A DNA stretch of 64,000 bases from Pacificimonas flava (GCF_000342165.1 NZ_AMRV01000003.1:403453-467452), one strand, 5' to 3'; counted from the stretch's first letter, positions 1-9,737 are shown. Notes: generated by a model not told the origin, from the letters alone. Numbers and translations: made by a program.

Positions 1-65
1 ATGATGATCGGCGTGTTGTCGCCCTCTTCACCGGAACCGCTTTCGCTTTTGGATTTTCTTGCCAT
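1..65 (-). CDS. phaR: N-terminus of PHA synthesis repressor PhaR (partial)
   Basis: Only the first 21 codons are present; the gene leaves the window at its left edge. The peptide is charged and hydrophilic (starts MARKSKSESG, ends near TPII), like the short linker before the conserved DNA-binding domain of sphingomonad PhaR proteins. A strong ribosome binding site (ggaggag) lies 6 to 7 bases before the ATG at 65. The family represses phasin genes and senses polyhydroxyalkanoate. The call rests on this N-terminal pattern plus the divergent PHA-synthase-like gene next door, so it is an inference from very little sequence. Confidence 0.5.
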   Translation of the reverse strand, partial: MARKSKSESGSGEEGDNTPII

Positions 66-1188
66 GTCCGCTCCTCCCCCAGGCGACTCCGACGCACCAG
101 GCGCCGGTCATGCTGCATCCGCGAAACGCCTAGCACGCGGGGATGCTGCGCAGCAATATGCGCTGCCGGCGCGCGGACCGCACCCGCTGCCCCTGTTTCT
201 GGAGCTGGTCCGGCAGGCGGCGGGGAACGACCGGGGCCGCCGGCAGCGCATCCTCGCGGCGGTCGCGCGCTACCAGGCCGCACCGCCGGCATCCGCGCCG
301 TCTCCACCCCCGCGACTTGTCGCCGCCGCCGGGTCGGCGCGCCTCCTGTCCTTTGCCGATGCCGGGCCGCCGCTGCTGCTGGTCCCCTCGCTGATAAATC
401 CGCCCGATATCCTGGACCTGGACAGGAATCGTTCGCTTGCGCGCTGGCTTGCGGGCCGAGGATATGCCGTTCACATGATCGACTGGGGCCGGCCGCGTGC
501 GGAGGAGCTTCATTTCGATCTTGGCGATTACGTCACGCAGCGTCTCGAGCCGCTCGCGCGCCACCTCGAACGGCCGGTGCTTGCCGGTTACTGCCTGGGC
601 GGCACGCTTGCCATGGCAGCGACGGTGCGGGGCAAAGCGGGCGGCCTCGTCACGCTGGCGACGCCGTGGCGGTTCGGCGGCTATCCCGACGAGCGCCGCA
701 AGGAGGTGCGAGACTATTGGGCGCAGGCGCGCCGCGTGGCCGAAGGCCTGTCGGCTGTTCCCATGTCGCTGGTGCAACCGGCCTTCTGGGCGCTCGACCC
801 GCAATTGCCGCCGCGCAAGTTTGAACGCTACGCCGTCATGGCGGACGGGAGCGAGGAGGCCCGCCGCTTCGAGCGTATGGAGGACTGGGCCTCGAGCGGC
901 GCGCCGATTGCGCTTCCGGCCATGGAGGAAGCCGTGACCGGTCTGTTCGCAGAGGACAGGACAGGCGCGGGCGAATGGCGCGTCGGGGGCACGCGCATCC
1001 GCCCGCAAGACATCTCCGTTCCGTGGATCGACATCGCCGCGACCGGCGACCGGCTCGTCCCGGCGACCGCCGCGCCGCCAGCGCCGGACGCGCGCCAGGC
1101 CCGGGCGGGCCATGTCGGCATGATCGCCGGCAGCCGCGCGCGCCACGAGGTCTGGGAACCCATGGCCGCGTGGCTCGCAAGTCTTTAA
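64..1188 (+). CDS. PHA synthase-like alpha/beta hydrolase
   Basis: An alpha/beta-hydrolase-fold protein of 374 residues from ATG 64. The nucleophile elbow reads GYCLGG, with cysteine (Cys177) instead of serine, the signature of polyhydroxyalkanoate synthases. Asp329 (TGDRLVP) and His350 (GHVGMIAG) complete the likely triad. The substrate would be a hydroxyacyl-CoA, but the protein is much shorter than class I PhaC (about 580 residues), and relatives are usually named only alpha/beta hydrolase. Thiolase follows 60 bases downstream and phaR is divergent, which supports a polyester role. An in-frame ATG at position 1 lies antisense to phaR, so 64 is preferred, although no good ribosome binding site precedes it. 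Homologues appear to begin nearer the PLPLFLELV segment. Confidence 0.75.
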   Translation: MSAPPPGDSDAPGAGHAASAKRLARGDAAQQYALPARGPHPLPLFLELVRQAAGNDRGRRQRILAAVARYQAAPPASAPSPPPRLVAAAGSARLLSFADAGPPLLLVPSLINPPDILDLDRNRSLARWLAGRGYAVHMIDWGRPRAEELHFDLGDYVTQRLEPLARHLERPVLAGYCLGGTLAMAATVRGKAGGLVTLATPWRFGGYPDERRKEVRDYWAQARRVAEGLSAVPMSLVQPAFWALDPQLPPRKFERYAVMADGSEEARRFERMEDWASSGAPIALPAMEEAVTGLFAEDRTGAGEWRVGGTRIRPQDISVPWIDIAATGDRLVPATAAPPAPDARQARAGHVGMIAGSRARHEVWEPMAAWLASL

Positions 1189-1248
1189 GGCGGGCAGCAA
1201 GGCCCCGATATGGCAATCCAGCGAATCCCCGAACGGAAGGACCCGATC

Positions 1249-2430
1249 ATGAGCTCCACGACCGAAGTCGTCATTACCGCCGCCAAGCGCACGCCCGTCG
1301 GCAGCTTCCTCGGCAGCTTCGCCAACGTGCCCGCCCACGAACTGGGCCGTACGGCGATTGTCGCTGCGATGCAGGAGGCGGGTATCGCGGGCGAGGATGT
1401 CAGCGAGGTCATCCTGGGCCAGGTGCTGACTGCGGCGCAGGGTCAGAACCCCGCGCGCCAGGCCTCCATCGCCGCCGGAATCGACGAGGCGGTTCCGGCC
1501 TACGGGGTCAATCAGGTGTGCGGGTCCGGACTGCGCGCCGTTGCCATCGCCAGCCAGCAGATCGCGCTCGGCGATGCGGAGATCATGATCGCGGGCGGAC
1601 AGGAGAACATGTCGCTCGCGCCGCATGCCCAGCAATTGCGGCAGGGGCAGAAGATGGGCGATCTCGCGCTCGTCGATACCATGATCCGGGATGGCCTGTG
1701 GGATGCCTTCAACGGCTATCATATGGGCCAGACGGCTGAGAATCTTGCCGAGCGCTATCAGATCACCCGGGATATGCAGGACGTGTTCGCGGCCGGCAGC
1801 CAGAACAAGGCGGAGGCCGCGCGCCGCGACGGGCGTTTCAAGGACGAGATCGCACCTGTCACGGTCAAAGGCCGCAAGGGTGAGACCATCGTCGACGCCG
1901 ACGAGTTCATTCGCGAGGGCGTGACGGCCGAGGGGCTGTCCGGCCTGCGTCCAGCCTTTACGAAAGACGGGTCGGTCACGGCCGCAAACGCCAGCGGCCT
2001 CAACGACGGCGCTGCGGCGCTGGTGCTGATGAGCGCCGAGGAGGCGGAGCGGCGCGGCGCGCCGGTGCTTGGCCGCATCGCCAGCTGGGCAAGCTGCGGC
2101 GTCGATCCGGCCTATATGGGCATCGGCCCCGTGCCGGCGTCGAAAAAGGCGCTGGCGAAGGCCGGCTGGTCGCTGGACGACCTCGACCTGATCGAGGCGA
2201 ACGAGGCTTTTGCCGCCCAGTCGCTCTCCGTCGGTAAGGAACTCGGCTGGGACACGGACCGGGTGAACGTCAATGGCGGCGCCATCGCCATCGGCCATCC
2301 TATCGGCGCCTCCGGTGCGCGCATTCTGGTGACGCTGCTGCACGAGATGAAGAAGCGCGATGCGAGGAAAGGACTCGCCACGCTTTGCATCGGCGGCGGC
2401 ATGGGCATCGCGGTCACCATCGAGCGCTGA
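1249..2430 (+). CDS. phaA: Acetyl-CoA C-acetyltransferase (thiolase)
   Basis: Condenses two acetyl-CoA to acetoacetyl-CoA, or cleaves it, in polyester synthesis or fatty acid breakdown. The 393-residue length is that of biosynthetic thiolases. The acyl-accepting Cys91 lies in QVCGSG, His350 in GHPIGASG and Cys380 in LCIGGGMG. The start at 1249 is chosen over an in-frame ATG at 1210 because ggaagg lies about 10 bases before it and the protein then begins at the family's usual first strand ([12 protein letters not shown]). It sits between the PHA-synthase-like gene and a methyltransferase on the same strand. No phaB reductase is adjacent, so the PhaA name is likely but not certain; AtoB is the alternative. 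Confidence 0.9.
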   Translation: MSSTTEVVITAAKRTPVGSFLGSFANVPAHELGRTAIVAAMQEAGIAGEDVSEVILGQVLTAAQGQNPARQASIAAGIDEAVPAYGVNQVCGSGLRAVAIASQQIALGDAEIMIAGGQENMSLAPHAQQLRQGQKMGDLALVDTMIRDGLWDAFNGYHMGQTAENLAERYQITRDMQDVFAAGSQNKAEAARRDGRFKDEIAPVTVKGRKGETIVDADEFIREGVTAEGLSGLRPAFTKDGSVTAANASGLNDGAAALVLMSAEEAERRGAPVLGRIASWASCGVDPAYMGIGPVPASKKALAKAGWSLDDLDLIEANEAFAAQSLSVGKELGWDTDRVNVNGGAIAIGHPIGASGARILVTLLHEMKKRDARKGLATLCIGGGMGIAVTIER

Positions 2431-2451
2431 GGACCCCGGGGGCAAAGGCCC

Positions 2452-3204
2452 ATGGATCTCGCCGAGCAGCTTCGCACCTTTTACGCGGGACGCGATGGAC
2501 GGCGGGACGCGCGCATCGTTGCCGGGATCGTTGCCCCGACGGTGCGGCGAGAGGCGAACACGCGCTTCCTGGCGATGGGATACCCACGGCCGCTCCTTGC
2601 CGGGCTGAGCCCCGACAAGTTCGAGAGGGCGGTCATGCTGTCCTCGTGCGGCGTGCCGCAGCGCCATTGGCCTCGGCGCGGCGCCAATTGCGCCGTTGCA
2701 GGCTATGCCGACGACCTGCCCTTCTCCGGCGCCATGTTCGATCAGGTGCTGATGGTTCACGCGCTGGAGCATGGCGACCCGCGCGCCATTCTGCATGAGG
2801 CCGAACGCGTGCTGGCGCCGGCCGGCGACCTGATCCTGATCGTGCCCAACCGCGCCGGCCTGTGGACGCATTTCGAAACCACACCCTTCGGCCTGGGCCG
2901 CCCCTTCGGCCGCGGCGAACTGCGCCGTCTGTTGTGGGACGGCGGCTTCGAACCGATCAGTTGGAAGACGGCGCTTGTCGCGCCGCCGGTCGCGGGTCTG
3001 CGTTGGATGGACGGCCTGCTTGGCAGGGCCGTGCCGCGACTGGGCGGCATTCACTTCGTCCTGGCACGAAAGAGCGGCGGTCCGGCCGCAGCCAGGGTCA
3101 GGTCTGCAAGCGAGCGCGCGCGACGACCCGGCTTAGTGCCTGCTGCTCCGGTCGCCGCGCGCGCCATGCCTTCACGCCGTCCACGAGACTTGCGCCAGCG
3201 ATAA
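2452..3204 (+). CDS. SAM-dependent methyltransferase, type 11-like
   Basis: A 250-residue member of the alphaproteobacterial methyltransferase-like family that often neighbours gloB. The recognisable core is [22 protein letters not shown], then a strand with [16 protein letters not shown] and the GRPFGRGEL segment. A glycine-rich SAM motif I is not visible, as is common in this family, so activity is uncertain. It starts 21 bases after thiolase behind gggggcaaagg. From about residue 205 the tail is a low-complexity Arg/Ala/Pro run that overlaps the convergent small membrane gene by 107 bases. It looks like an extension past the family's normal end. Confidence 0.7.
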   Translation: MDLAEQLRTFYAGRDGRRDARIVAGIVAPTVRREANTRFLAMGYPRPLLAGLSPDKFERAVMLSSCGVPQRHWPRRGANCAVAGYADDLPFSGAMFDQVLMVHALEHGDPRAILHEAERVLAPAGDLILIVPNRAGLWTHFETTPFGLGRPFGRGELRRLLWDGGFEPISWKTALVAPPVAGLRWMDGLLGRAVPRLGGIHFVLARKSGGPAAARVRSASERARRPGLVPAAPVAARAMPSRRPRDLRQR

Positions 3205-3370
3205 GCACCGTCAGCAAACAGGCCGAGAACAAGAGCCACCCGAAAAGGCCTGGATAGGTTTCGAGGTACAGCAATCCGCGCTCCGCCCCTCCCAAGGCTA
3301 GCGCGTAGATTACCACCCCCGCCTCAAAACCCGTCTTCAGGACGAACAGATTGGCCAAGCGATCCAACAT
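3098..3370 (-). CDS. Small two-helix membrane protein
   Basis: A 90-residue protein. An N-terminal RLANLFVLKTGFEAG segment leads into two hydrophobic stretches (about residues 16-33 and 43-62) joined by a short loop with YPG, and a basic tail follows. The composition and periodic hydrophobicity look like a real inner-membrane protein, and similar small proteins occur beside ptsP in sphingomonads. It lies 124 bases downstream of ptsP on the same strand and overlaps the convergent methyltransferase tail. Function unknown. Confidence 0.65.
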   Translation of the reverse strand: MLDRLANLFVLKTGFEAGVVIYALALGGAERGLLYLETYPGLFGWLLFSACLLTVLIAGASLVDGVKAWRARRPEQQALSRVVARARLQT

Positions 3371-3494
3371 GATGACGATGAAGCAACTCCCGTGCCATCA
3401 GCAGCTTTCCAAGGGCTTACCGGGGTAACGCGTAGACGGATGTAAAGTTTTCCGGCAGTCCGGAGGGCGGCCATCGGTATTGGCGAAAAAGTGC

Positions 3495-5777
3495 CTAACG
3501 GCCTGGAATGACGGTTCCGTGCATTTCGACCCAGCCTTCCAGCGCGGCGCGGATATTGCGCCCTGCGGCCATCCAGCCCTGCATCGCCTCCGTCAGATCG
3601 GCGAGGTCGAGCGTCCGGATCATCGCCTTGACCGGTCCGATACCGGCTGGCGTGATCGAAAGCCGGCGATAGCCGAGCGCGAGTAGCGCCATGGCGGCAG
3701 CGGGCCGTCCGCCCATCTCGCCGCAGACCGTGACAGGCACGTTCGCCTCGTCGGCGGCATCGACGACCCGTTTCAGGAATCGCAGCACGCTGAGGCTGAG
3801 CCAATCGTAACGCTCCGCCAGCTTCGGATGCGACCGGTCGGAAGCAAACAGGAACTGCACCAGATCGTTCGTGCCGATGGACAGGAAATCGACCATCGGC
3901 AGAAGCGTGTCGAGCACTTCGGCCAGCGCCGGCACCTCCAGCATGGCGCCGTAATTAACCTGCGCGGGCACGTCCGCGCCGCGGTCGATCAGATGTCTGC
4001 GCTGATCCTCCACGATTTGCCTCGCGGCTTCGAACTCCCAAGGTTCGGACACCATGGGGAACATGACGTTCAGCGTCTTTCCGGCGGCTGCATCGAGAAG
4101 CGCGCGGGCCTGCACCTTCATCAGCCCTTCTCGCCCAAGCGCGAGCCGGAGGGCGCGATATCCCATGGCGGGATTCTCCTCGCGCCGCTGTTCGGACACG
4201 TAGGGCACGGCCTTGTCGCCGCCAATGTCGACCGTGCGGAAGGTAACGGGGCGTTCACCCGCCGCCGCCAGCACGGCCTCGTAAAGACGCGTCTGCCGTT
4301 CGCGGCGCGGGAGGGTGGCGCTGACCAGGAACTGGAATTCCGTGCGGAACAGACCGATCCCGTCCGCGCCCGTGGCCTCAAGGTGCGGCAGATCGCTGCG
4401 CAGGCCGGCGTTCATGAACAGGCTGATCCGCTGGCCATCCACCGTCTCGGCCGGTTTCCCGACCAGCTTCGCATATTCCGCCTGCAGCCGCGCGCGCGCT
4501 GCGATCTGCTCCGTGAACTGCTCGGTGACCGCTTCGGCGGGCCGCACGAACAGCGTATGGCGCGCACCGTCGAGGAGCAGCGTATCTCCCTCGGCGATCT
4601 GTGCGCGGATGTTCTTGACCTGCCCCAGAACCGGCACGCCCATTGCGCGCGCGATGATAATGACGTGCGAGGTTGCGGACCCTTCCTCCAGCACCACGCC
4701 CTTCAGATAGCGGCGATCATATTCCAGAAGCTCCGCAGGCCCGAGGTTGCGGGCCAGCAGGATCGTGTCGCGGCGGATGCCCATTTCCGCGGCCGTCCCG
4801 ATCTGACCGGAAACGAGTCGCAGCAGCCGGTTGGAAAGATCGTCGAGATCGCTGAGACGCTCCGCGAAGATGGCGTCCCTGGCCCCGCGCAGGCGCGCGC
4901 GCGTCTTCATCTGCACGCGCTCGATTGCCGCCTCCGCCGTCAGGCCGCTGTCGATCGCCTCCGTAATGCGGCGAATCCAGCCCTCGTCATAGGCGAACAT
5001 CTTGTAGGTCTCGAGGATGTCGTCATGGTCGCCCGGCGCTGCGAACTCGGCCTTGCCGAGCATGGCGTCGATCTGCCTGCGCATCTGGTCGAAGGCGGCG
5101 ACGACACGCTCCTTCTCGACCTCCACGTCTTCCGCAACCGTATGCTCGACCACCACGCGCGGCTGATGGAAGACAGCGCGGCCGCGTGCTACCCCGTCGA
5201 CGAGCGCCATGCCGTCGAGGCGCAGGGGCCCCTCATGCGCCCGGACGGAACCGAGTGCGCTCTTGTCGATGAGGCCGGCGGCGGAAATGAGCTCCGAAAG
5301 GACCATGGCGACCGTCTGCAGCGCCTCGATCTCGATATCCTCATACTGACGCGGGTCGGCATGCTGTACGCACAAGACGCCGACGGACGCCTCCTGCCGG
5401 ATGATGGGAACGCCGGCAAAGCTGTGGAAGATTTCCTCTCCCGTCTCCGGCTTATAGGCGAAATCCGGGTGCGCCTTCGCCTCTGCCAGGTTCAGCGGTT
5501 CGCGGTGCTCGGCGATCTGGCCGACAAGACCCTCACCGACGGCGAGGCGGGTCACATGAACCGCGCTCTGGTTGAGGCCGTGCGTCGCGAACAGTTCCAG
5601 AACGCCGTCGCGCAGAAGATAGATGGAACAAACCTCGGATGTCAGCGACTTTGCGATGATATCCACGACACGGTTGAGCTTCGCCTGCGCAGTGCTGCGT
5701 GAGGCCATGACGTCGTGCAGGCGGCGCAGAATGTCCCGCGCCGCCGCGCCGGCGGAAACTCTCGCGGGGGCGTTCAT
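3495..5777 (-). CDS. ptsP: PEP-protein phosphotransferase, nitrogen PTS enzyme I
   Basis: EI-Ntr, the first kinase of the nitrogen-related phosphotransferase relay (PEP to EI-Ntr to NPr to EIIA-Ntr), cytosolic. It has 760 residues: an N-terminal GAF domain (about 20-168), a PEP-utilising N domain, the swivelling domain with phospho-acceptor His371 in GSATSHVIIIARAMG, and the TIM-barrel domain with TDGIGLFRTEFQF, NYGAMLEVPA and VCGEMGGRP. All elements of a working enzyme are visible. In many alphaproteobacteria ptsP directly follows lysC; here a TonB receptor and a flavin oxidoreductase lie between them. A small membrane gene is downstream on the same strand. Confidence 0.95.
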   Translation of the reverse strand: MNAPARVSAGAAARDILRRLHDVMASRSTAQAKLNRVVDIIAKSLTSEVCSIYLLRDGVLELFATHGLNQSAVHVTRLAVGEGLVGQIAEHREPLNLAEAKAHPDFAYKPETGEEIFHSFAGVPIIRQEASVGVLCVQHADPRQYEDIEIEALQTVAMVLSELISAAGLIDKSALGSVRAHEGPLRLDGMALVDGVARGRAVFHQPRVVVEHTVAEDVEVEKERVVAAFDQMRRQIDAMLGKAEFAAPGDHDDILETYKMFAYDEGWIRRITEAIDSGLTAEAAIERVQMKTRARLRGARDAIFAERLSDLDDLSNRLLRLVSGQIGTAAEMGIRRDTILLARNLGPAELLEYDRRYLKGVVLEEGSATSHVIIIARAMGVPVLGQVKNIRAQIAEGDTLLLDGARHTLFVRPAEAVTEQFTEQIAARARLQAEYAKLVGKPAETVDGQRISLFMNAGLRSDLPHLEATGADGIGLFRTEFQFLVSATLPRRERQTRLYEAVLAAAGERPVTFRTVDIGGDKAVPYVSEQRREENPAMGYRALRLALGREGLMKVQARALLDAAAGKTLNVMFPMVSEPWEFEAARQIVEDQRRHLIDRGADVPAQVNYGAMLEVPALAEVLDTLLPMVDFLSIGTNDLVQFLFASDRSHPKLAERYDWLSLSVLRFLKRVVDAADEANVPVTVCGEMGGRPAAAMALLALGYRRLSITPAGIGPVKAMIRTLDLADLTEAMQGWMAAGRNIRAALEGWVEMHGTVIPGR

Positions 5778-5880
5778 GGCTGCGCCCTACCAGAAACACC
5801 GCGCGCGCGCCAAGTCACTCGCGATGGCTTTTATGCGCGCGGCCGAAAGGCCCGGCTGGGCTAACGTACCGTATACGAAA

Positions 5881-5923
5881 TAAAAAGCGTTGGCGGCGGC
5901 CGCTCCCCCTTGTCGCCGCCGCC
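5881..5923 (-). terminator. Rho-independent terminator of the TonB receptor gene
   Basis: On the minus strand the 9-base arm ggcggcggc (5915-5923) pairs perfectly with gccgccgcc (5892-5900) across a 14-base loop, followed after cgttt-like bases by a run of five T at 5882-5886. It lies 16 bases after the receptor stop codon and so separates the receptor from ptsP. Confidence 0.75.
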
Positions 5924-5938
5924 GTTACGCCCAGCGGG

Positions 5939-8482
5939 TCAGAAGCCGACCCGCGCCGTCAGTCCGTAATATCGCGGCGGAGAGGGATAGACGGCAAAGG
6001 TGCCTGTCTGCTCCGGCACTGCGAAGCTTGCGATATTGTAATAGGTGTTCGTCAGGTTCTCCACGAACGCCTCCAGCCGGTAGCGCCCGTCGGTCGTGTT
6101 GATGCCGATCCGTGCGTTGACGATGCCATACCCCTTGTTGTCGGTTATCCCGAAGGCGGAGGTTGCCGTGCTGGTCTCGACCTCACTCTGAAAGCGGCCG
6201 TCGACGTGGAACAGCATGTCGAGGTCGGCCGTCAGCGGCGGCGTCCAGGTGATCGAGCCGGTGAGCGCGTGACGCGGAATGTTCACCAGCTGCGTCCCCT
6301 CCTGCCCCGCAAGCGGCGTTGCCGAGAGGTCGAGATCCTTGTCGAAGCTGGCATCGGTCAGCGCATAGCCGAACGCCATGTTGAGATCGCGCACGGGGCG
6401 AATGTTGGCATCCAACTCCACCCCCTTCGAAACCGTCTTCGGCACATTTTCAACGGCGAAGCTGGTGCCGGTGAAGACGAGCTGCTGATAGTCGGTGAAA
6501 TCCTGATAGAAGGCCGCGCCGTTCAGCGAGAATTCGGGGCTGATCGATGCCTTGAAGCCGACCTCGTACGCATCGACGGTCTCTGCGCCGAACTGCAGAT
6601 CCTCGATCTGCGCGCCATCACCGCCCAGAAGCGCCGTGTCGAACCCGGCGCGGTCCAGATTGTAACCGCCGGCCTTATAGCCGCGGTCGTAGCTGCCGTA
6701 GAGCAGCAGGTCGCCGTTCAGATTGTAGGCGAGCTTCGCGGTGCCGGTGAACTCATCGTCGCTGAAACCGCCATCATAATCGCCGTTGAACTCGCTGTTC
6801 ACTGTCGGGTTACAGCCGAGGAGCAGCGCCGCCCCGCCCGTCGCCTGCGTCAGCGTCTGGGTGTAGGCGGCGTTCGCCGGGTTCAGGAAGAAATCGCAGG
6901 TGGGGTTGGTGGCGAGGAGATTGGCGCTGATGTCCTTTTCCTCATGGTTCCAGCGCAGGCCGAGCGTCAGCGACAGCGAATCCGTGATGTCGAAGACGTT
7001 GTGCGTGAACAGCGCGATGGCGTTCGTATCGACGGTATAATTGTCGCCCTGCTGGCCCGACCCTTCTCCGCCGACGGGAATCGGGTTCACGAGCGAGGCG
7101 AGGAGGGCCGGATTCGCCGCCGCCGCGGCAGCAAGCTGCGGGTTGAACAGCGGGCTGCCCGGCGCGATCAGCAACTGACCGAACTCCGGCACGGCGGCGC
7201 CGTACGTGTCGAACAGTTCGAAGCCACGACTTGCGAAAATCGTGTCGGTAAACGCCGCCGCCTGGCTGCCGAGGCGAACCGTATCGGTCAGCGTCAGCTC
7301 CTCGTTCAGGTAGAAACCGCCGACGAGCCAGTCCAGACGGTCGTCCAACGCCGTCCCCTGCAGACGCACCTCCTGCGTGAAATCCTTCAGGCCCGTGCTG
7401 TAATTGTCGCGATAGGCACGGTCGGCGCCGGAAAAGTCGATATCCTGATCGCGCAGCGCGTCCCAGTCGCGGTAGGCGGTGATGGAGGTCAGCGTGGCGA
7501 AATCGAAGTCATAATTGACCTCGGCCGAGACGCCCCAATCCTCGACCCGTTCGGTCAGATCGCGGTTCGGGCTGGCCGCCGCGACACGGTCGGAGGGGCT
7601 GTCCGGCGTCACGATCCCGTCGAGGCCGAGCGCCCCACCAAGCGCGTCGAGGACAGGCGCAACCTGCCCCGGCGCGACGTTGACGGCGTAGCAGCACTCC
7701 TCGTCCGTCTTGTAATAATCGCCGATGATGCGCACGGTCAGGCGGTCGGCATTGTCGACCAGAGCCTGCGCGCGCACGCCGTAGCGGTCGATGGTGTTGA
7801 ACTCGCGGTCCGTGTTGACGTCGCGGATATAGCCGTCCCGCTCCCGGTAGACGCCGTCGACCCGCAGGGCAATGACGTCGTTGACGCCGCCGGTCGCCAT
7901 GCCGCGCAGTTCCAGCTGCCCCTGATTGCCATATTCCACCTGCGCGAAGCCGCCGAGGTCGAATTCCGGCAGTTCCGTGACGATGTTGAGAGCGCCGGCC
8001 GAAGTATTGCGGCCGAACAGGGTTCCTTGCGGCCCGCGCAGCACCTCAACCCGTTCGACGGGCGGCAGCTCGCTGATGGCGACGCCGGCGCGGGCGCGGT
8101 AGACACCGTCGATGAAGACGCCGACCGCCGGCTCGAAACCCGGATTGTCGCCGCCCGTGCCGATGCCGCGAATGGAAAGAGAGGTGCCGGTCGCGCTCGA
8201 CTGGCCCGTGCCGGTGCGAAGGCTGGGGCTGACCTGCTGAAGCGCGCGAACGTCGTCGACGCCGGCATTTTCGATCAGATCGCCGGCGACGACGTTCACC
8301 GAAATGGGCACGTCCTGAATGGTTTCCGCGCGCCGCGTGGCGGTGATGACGATGGCGTTGCCGCTGGCATCCTCGATGCGCGGCGCGGGTGCGGACGGTT
8401 CGGCCGCCTCCTGGACCGTCTGAGCGAAGGCCGGTGCGGCGAGAACGCAAGCGGCGGCGCCAAGCAGGTAAATGCTCTTCAT
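5939..8482 (-). CDS. TonB-dependent outer-membrane receptor
   Basis: An outer-membrane active transporter of 847 residues, powered by TonB. A signal peptide MKSIYLLGAAACVLAAPAFA is followed by a TonB-box-like stretch (IVITATRR), a plug domain (about 55-165: DVPISVNVV, FIDGVYRARAG, VEVLRGPQGTLFGRNTSAGA) and a beta barrel ending in the aromatic C-terminus ARVGF. Substrate not predictable; this broad sphingomonad class imports plant-derived or aromatic compounds, vitamins and siderophores. The ATG at 8482 has gaggggga upstream and begins the signal peptide; a longer in-frame start at 8659 has neither. It lies between the oxidoreductase and ptsP and ends at a strong terminator. Confidence 0.92.
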   Translation of the reverse strand: MKSIYLLGAAACVLAAPAFAQTVQEAAEPSAPAPRIEDASGNAIVITATRRAETIQDVPISVNVVAGDLIENAGVDDVRALQQVSPSLRTGTGQSSATGTSLSIRGIGTGGDNPGFEPAVGVFIDGVYRARAGVAISELPPVERVEVLRGPQGTLFGRNTSAGALNIVTELPEFDLGGFAQVEYGNQGQLELRGMATGGVNDVIALRVDGVYRERDGYIRDVNTDREFNTIDRYGVRAQALVDNADRLTVRIIGDYYKTDEECCYAVNVAPGQVAPVLDALGGALGLDGIVTPDSPSDRVAAASPNRDLTERVEDWGVSAEVNYDFDFATLTSITAYRDWDALRDQDIDFSGADRAYRDNYSTGLKDFTQEVRLQGTALDDRLDWLVGGFYLNEELTLTDTVRLGSQAAAFTDTIFASRGFELFDTYGAAVPEFGQLLIAPGSPLFNPQLAAAAAANPALLASLVNPIPVGGEGSGQQGDNYTVDTNAIALFTHNVFDITDSLSLTLGLRWNHEEKDISANLLATNPTCDFFLNPANAAYTQTLTQATGGAALLLGCNPTVNSEFNGDYDGGFSDDEFTGTAKLAYNLNGDLLLYGSYDRGYKAGGYNLDRAGFDTALLGGDGAQIEDLQFGAETVDAYEVGFKASISPEFSLNGAAFYQDFTDYQQLVFTGTSFAVENVPKTVSKGVELDANIRPVRDLNMAFGYALTDASFDKDLDLSATPLAGQEGTQLVNIPRHALTGSITWTPPLTADLDMLFHVDGRFQSEVETSTATSAFGITDNKGYGIVNARIGINTTDGRYRLEAFVENLTNTYYNIASFAVPEQTGTFAVYPSPPRYYGLTARVGF

Positions 8483-8711
8483 TTCGAATTCCCCCTCAAT
8501 TCTTATAGGATTCTTCGTCGGCGACCAGGACGGCGCCTCCCCACGGATTTCCGCTGATCCTCTAGCGTGATCAATTGGATGGAGGCTGTAGCCGAGCGCG
8601 TGCGCGCCCGCTAGTGGGCGACACATCGCCCATGGCGCAGCGTGTTCGCCGCGCAACACCTGACAGATTGGGGAGTCGCAGCCGCCGCAAGGCCGGCAAA
8701 ATGATCGCGGG

Positions 8712-9737
8712 TCAGCCCGCCTTGCGCGTCAGCGCCGCTTCCGCCTCGTCCACCAGCTCAGCGACGATCTCCGATACCGGAGCCTCGCGCTTGACCATGC
8801 CGACCGACTGCCCGGCCATGACGCTGCCGGTTTCGACGTCCCCATCGATGACGGCACGGCGCAGGGCGCCTGCCCAATAATGTTCGATCTGCAACTGCGC
8901 CTCCGCCATCTCCACCTTTTCCTCGTCGAGAAGGCGGGCGACGTCGCGCTGCTTGGCGGCGAATTCCTCGGACGCGCGGTTCTTCAGCGCGCGCACGGGA
9001 ATGACGGGCAGGCGGCTGTCGAGCTGGACGCTGGTGACGGCATCGCGGGCGGAGGCGCGAATGAACGCCCTCTTGAAATTCTCGTGCGCGATACATTCCT
9101 CGGCAACGACGAACCGCGTGCCGAGCTGCACGCCGGCCGCGCCCATCTCCAGAAAGGCGGCGATGGCAGAGCCCCGGCCGATGCCGCCGGCCACAAAGAT
9201 CGGCACCTCCGCACCGAGTTCGGGCACGATTTCCTGCGCCAGAACGGCGGTCGAGACGGGGCCGATATGGCCGCCCGCTTCCATCCCCTCGACGACGAGC
9301 GCATCGACGCCGGAGCGCACCAGCTTCTTCGCAAGGCTGAGCGCGGGCGCGAAGCAGATCAGCTTTGCCGGCGTGCCGGTCTCCGAGCCTTTGATGGCGT
9401 CGATCGAGCCCTTTGGCGGCAGGCCGCCGGCCAGCGCGATATGGCTGACGCCGGCACGGCCGCACACCTCGATCAGGTCGAACAGCTGCGGGTGCATGGT
9501 GATGAGGTTGACGCCGAAGGGCTTGTGGGTGCGCTTCGCGGTCTCCTCGATCTCCCGCGCCAGCATGTCCGGGTCCATGGCGCCGCACGCGATCATGCCG
9601 AACCCGCCCGCATTCGAGATGGCGGAGACGAGATTGCGTTCCGACACCCAGGACATGGCGCCGCCCATGATCGCATAGTCGGTGCCGAGAAACGCGCGGC
9701 CGCGCTGCATCAGCGCCTGCAGACGGGGGTGCCTCAC
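8712..9737 (-). CDS. Nitronate monooxygenase-family flavin oxidoreductase
   Basis: A 341-residue FMN-dependent TIM-barrel protein of the nitronate monooxygenase / 2-nitropropane dioxygenase family, cytosolic. Visible family elements are IMGGAMSWVSERNLVSAISNAGG near the N-terminus, VEGMEAGGHIG, IFVAGGIGRG (FMN phosphate loop) and GVQLGTRF. Relatives oxidise alkyl nitronates such as propionate 3-nitronate, but some act as enoyl-ACP reductases, so the substrate is open. Its start overlaps the lysC stop by 4 bases (9734-9737), implying coupled translation with aspartokinase. Confidence 0.88.
   Translation of the reverse strand: MRHPRLQALMQRGRAFLGTDYAIMGGAMSWVSERNLVSAISNAGGFGMIACGAMDPDMLAREIEETAKRTHKPFGVNLITMHPQLFDLIEVCGRAGVSHIALAGGLPPKGSIDAIKGSETGTPAKLICFAPALSLAKKLVRSGVDALVVEGMEAGGHIGPVSTAVLAQEIVPELGAEVPIFVAGGIGRGSAIAAFLEMGAAGVQLGTRFVVAEECIAHENFKRAFIRASARDAVTSVQLDSRLPVIPVRALKNRASEEFAAKQRDVARLLDEEKVEMAEAQLQIEHYWAGALRRAVIDGDVETGSVMAGQSVGMVKREAPVSEIVAELVDEAEAALTRKAG

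Noticed and set aside
130..3054. Very long minus-strand open frame opposite the PHA, thiolase and methyltransferase genes
   Set aside because: GC-rich codon bias leaves the antisense frame open; composition is Arg/His/Gly-rich, no family is recognisable and three good plus-strand genes cover it.
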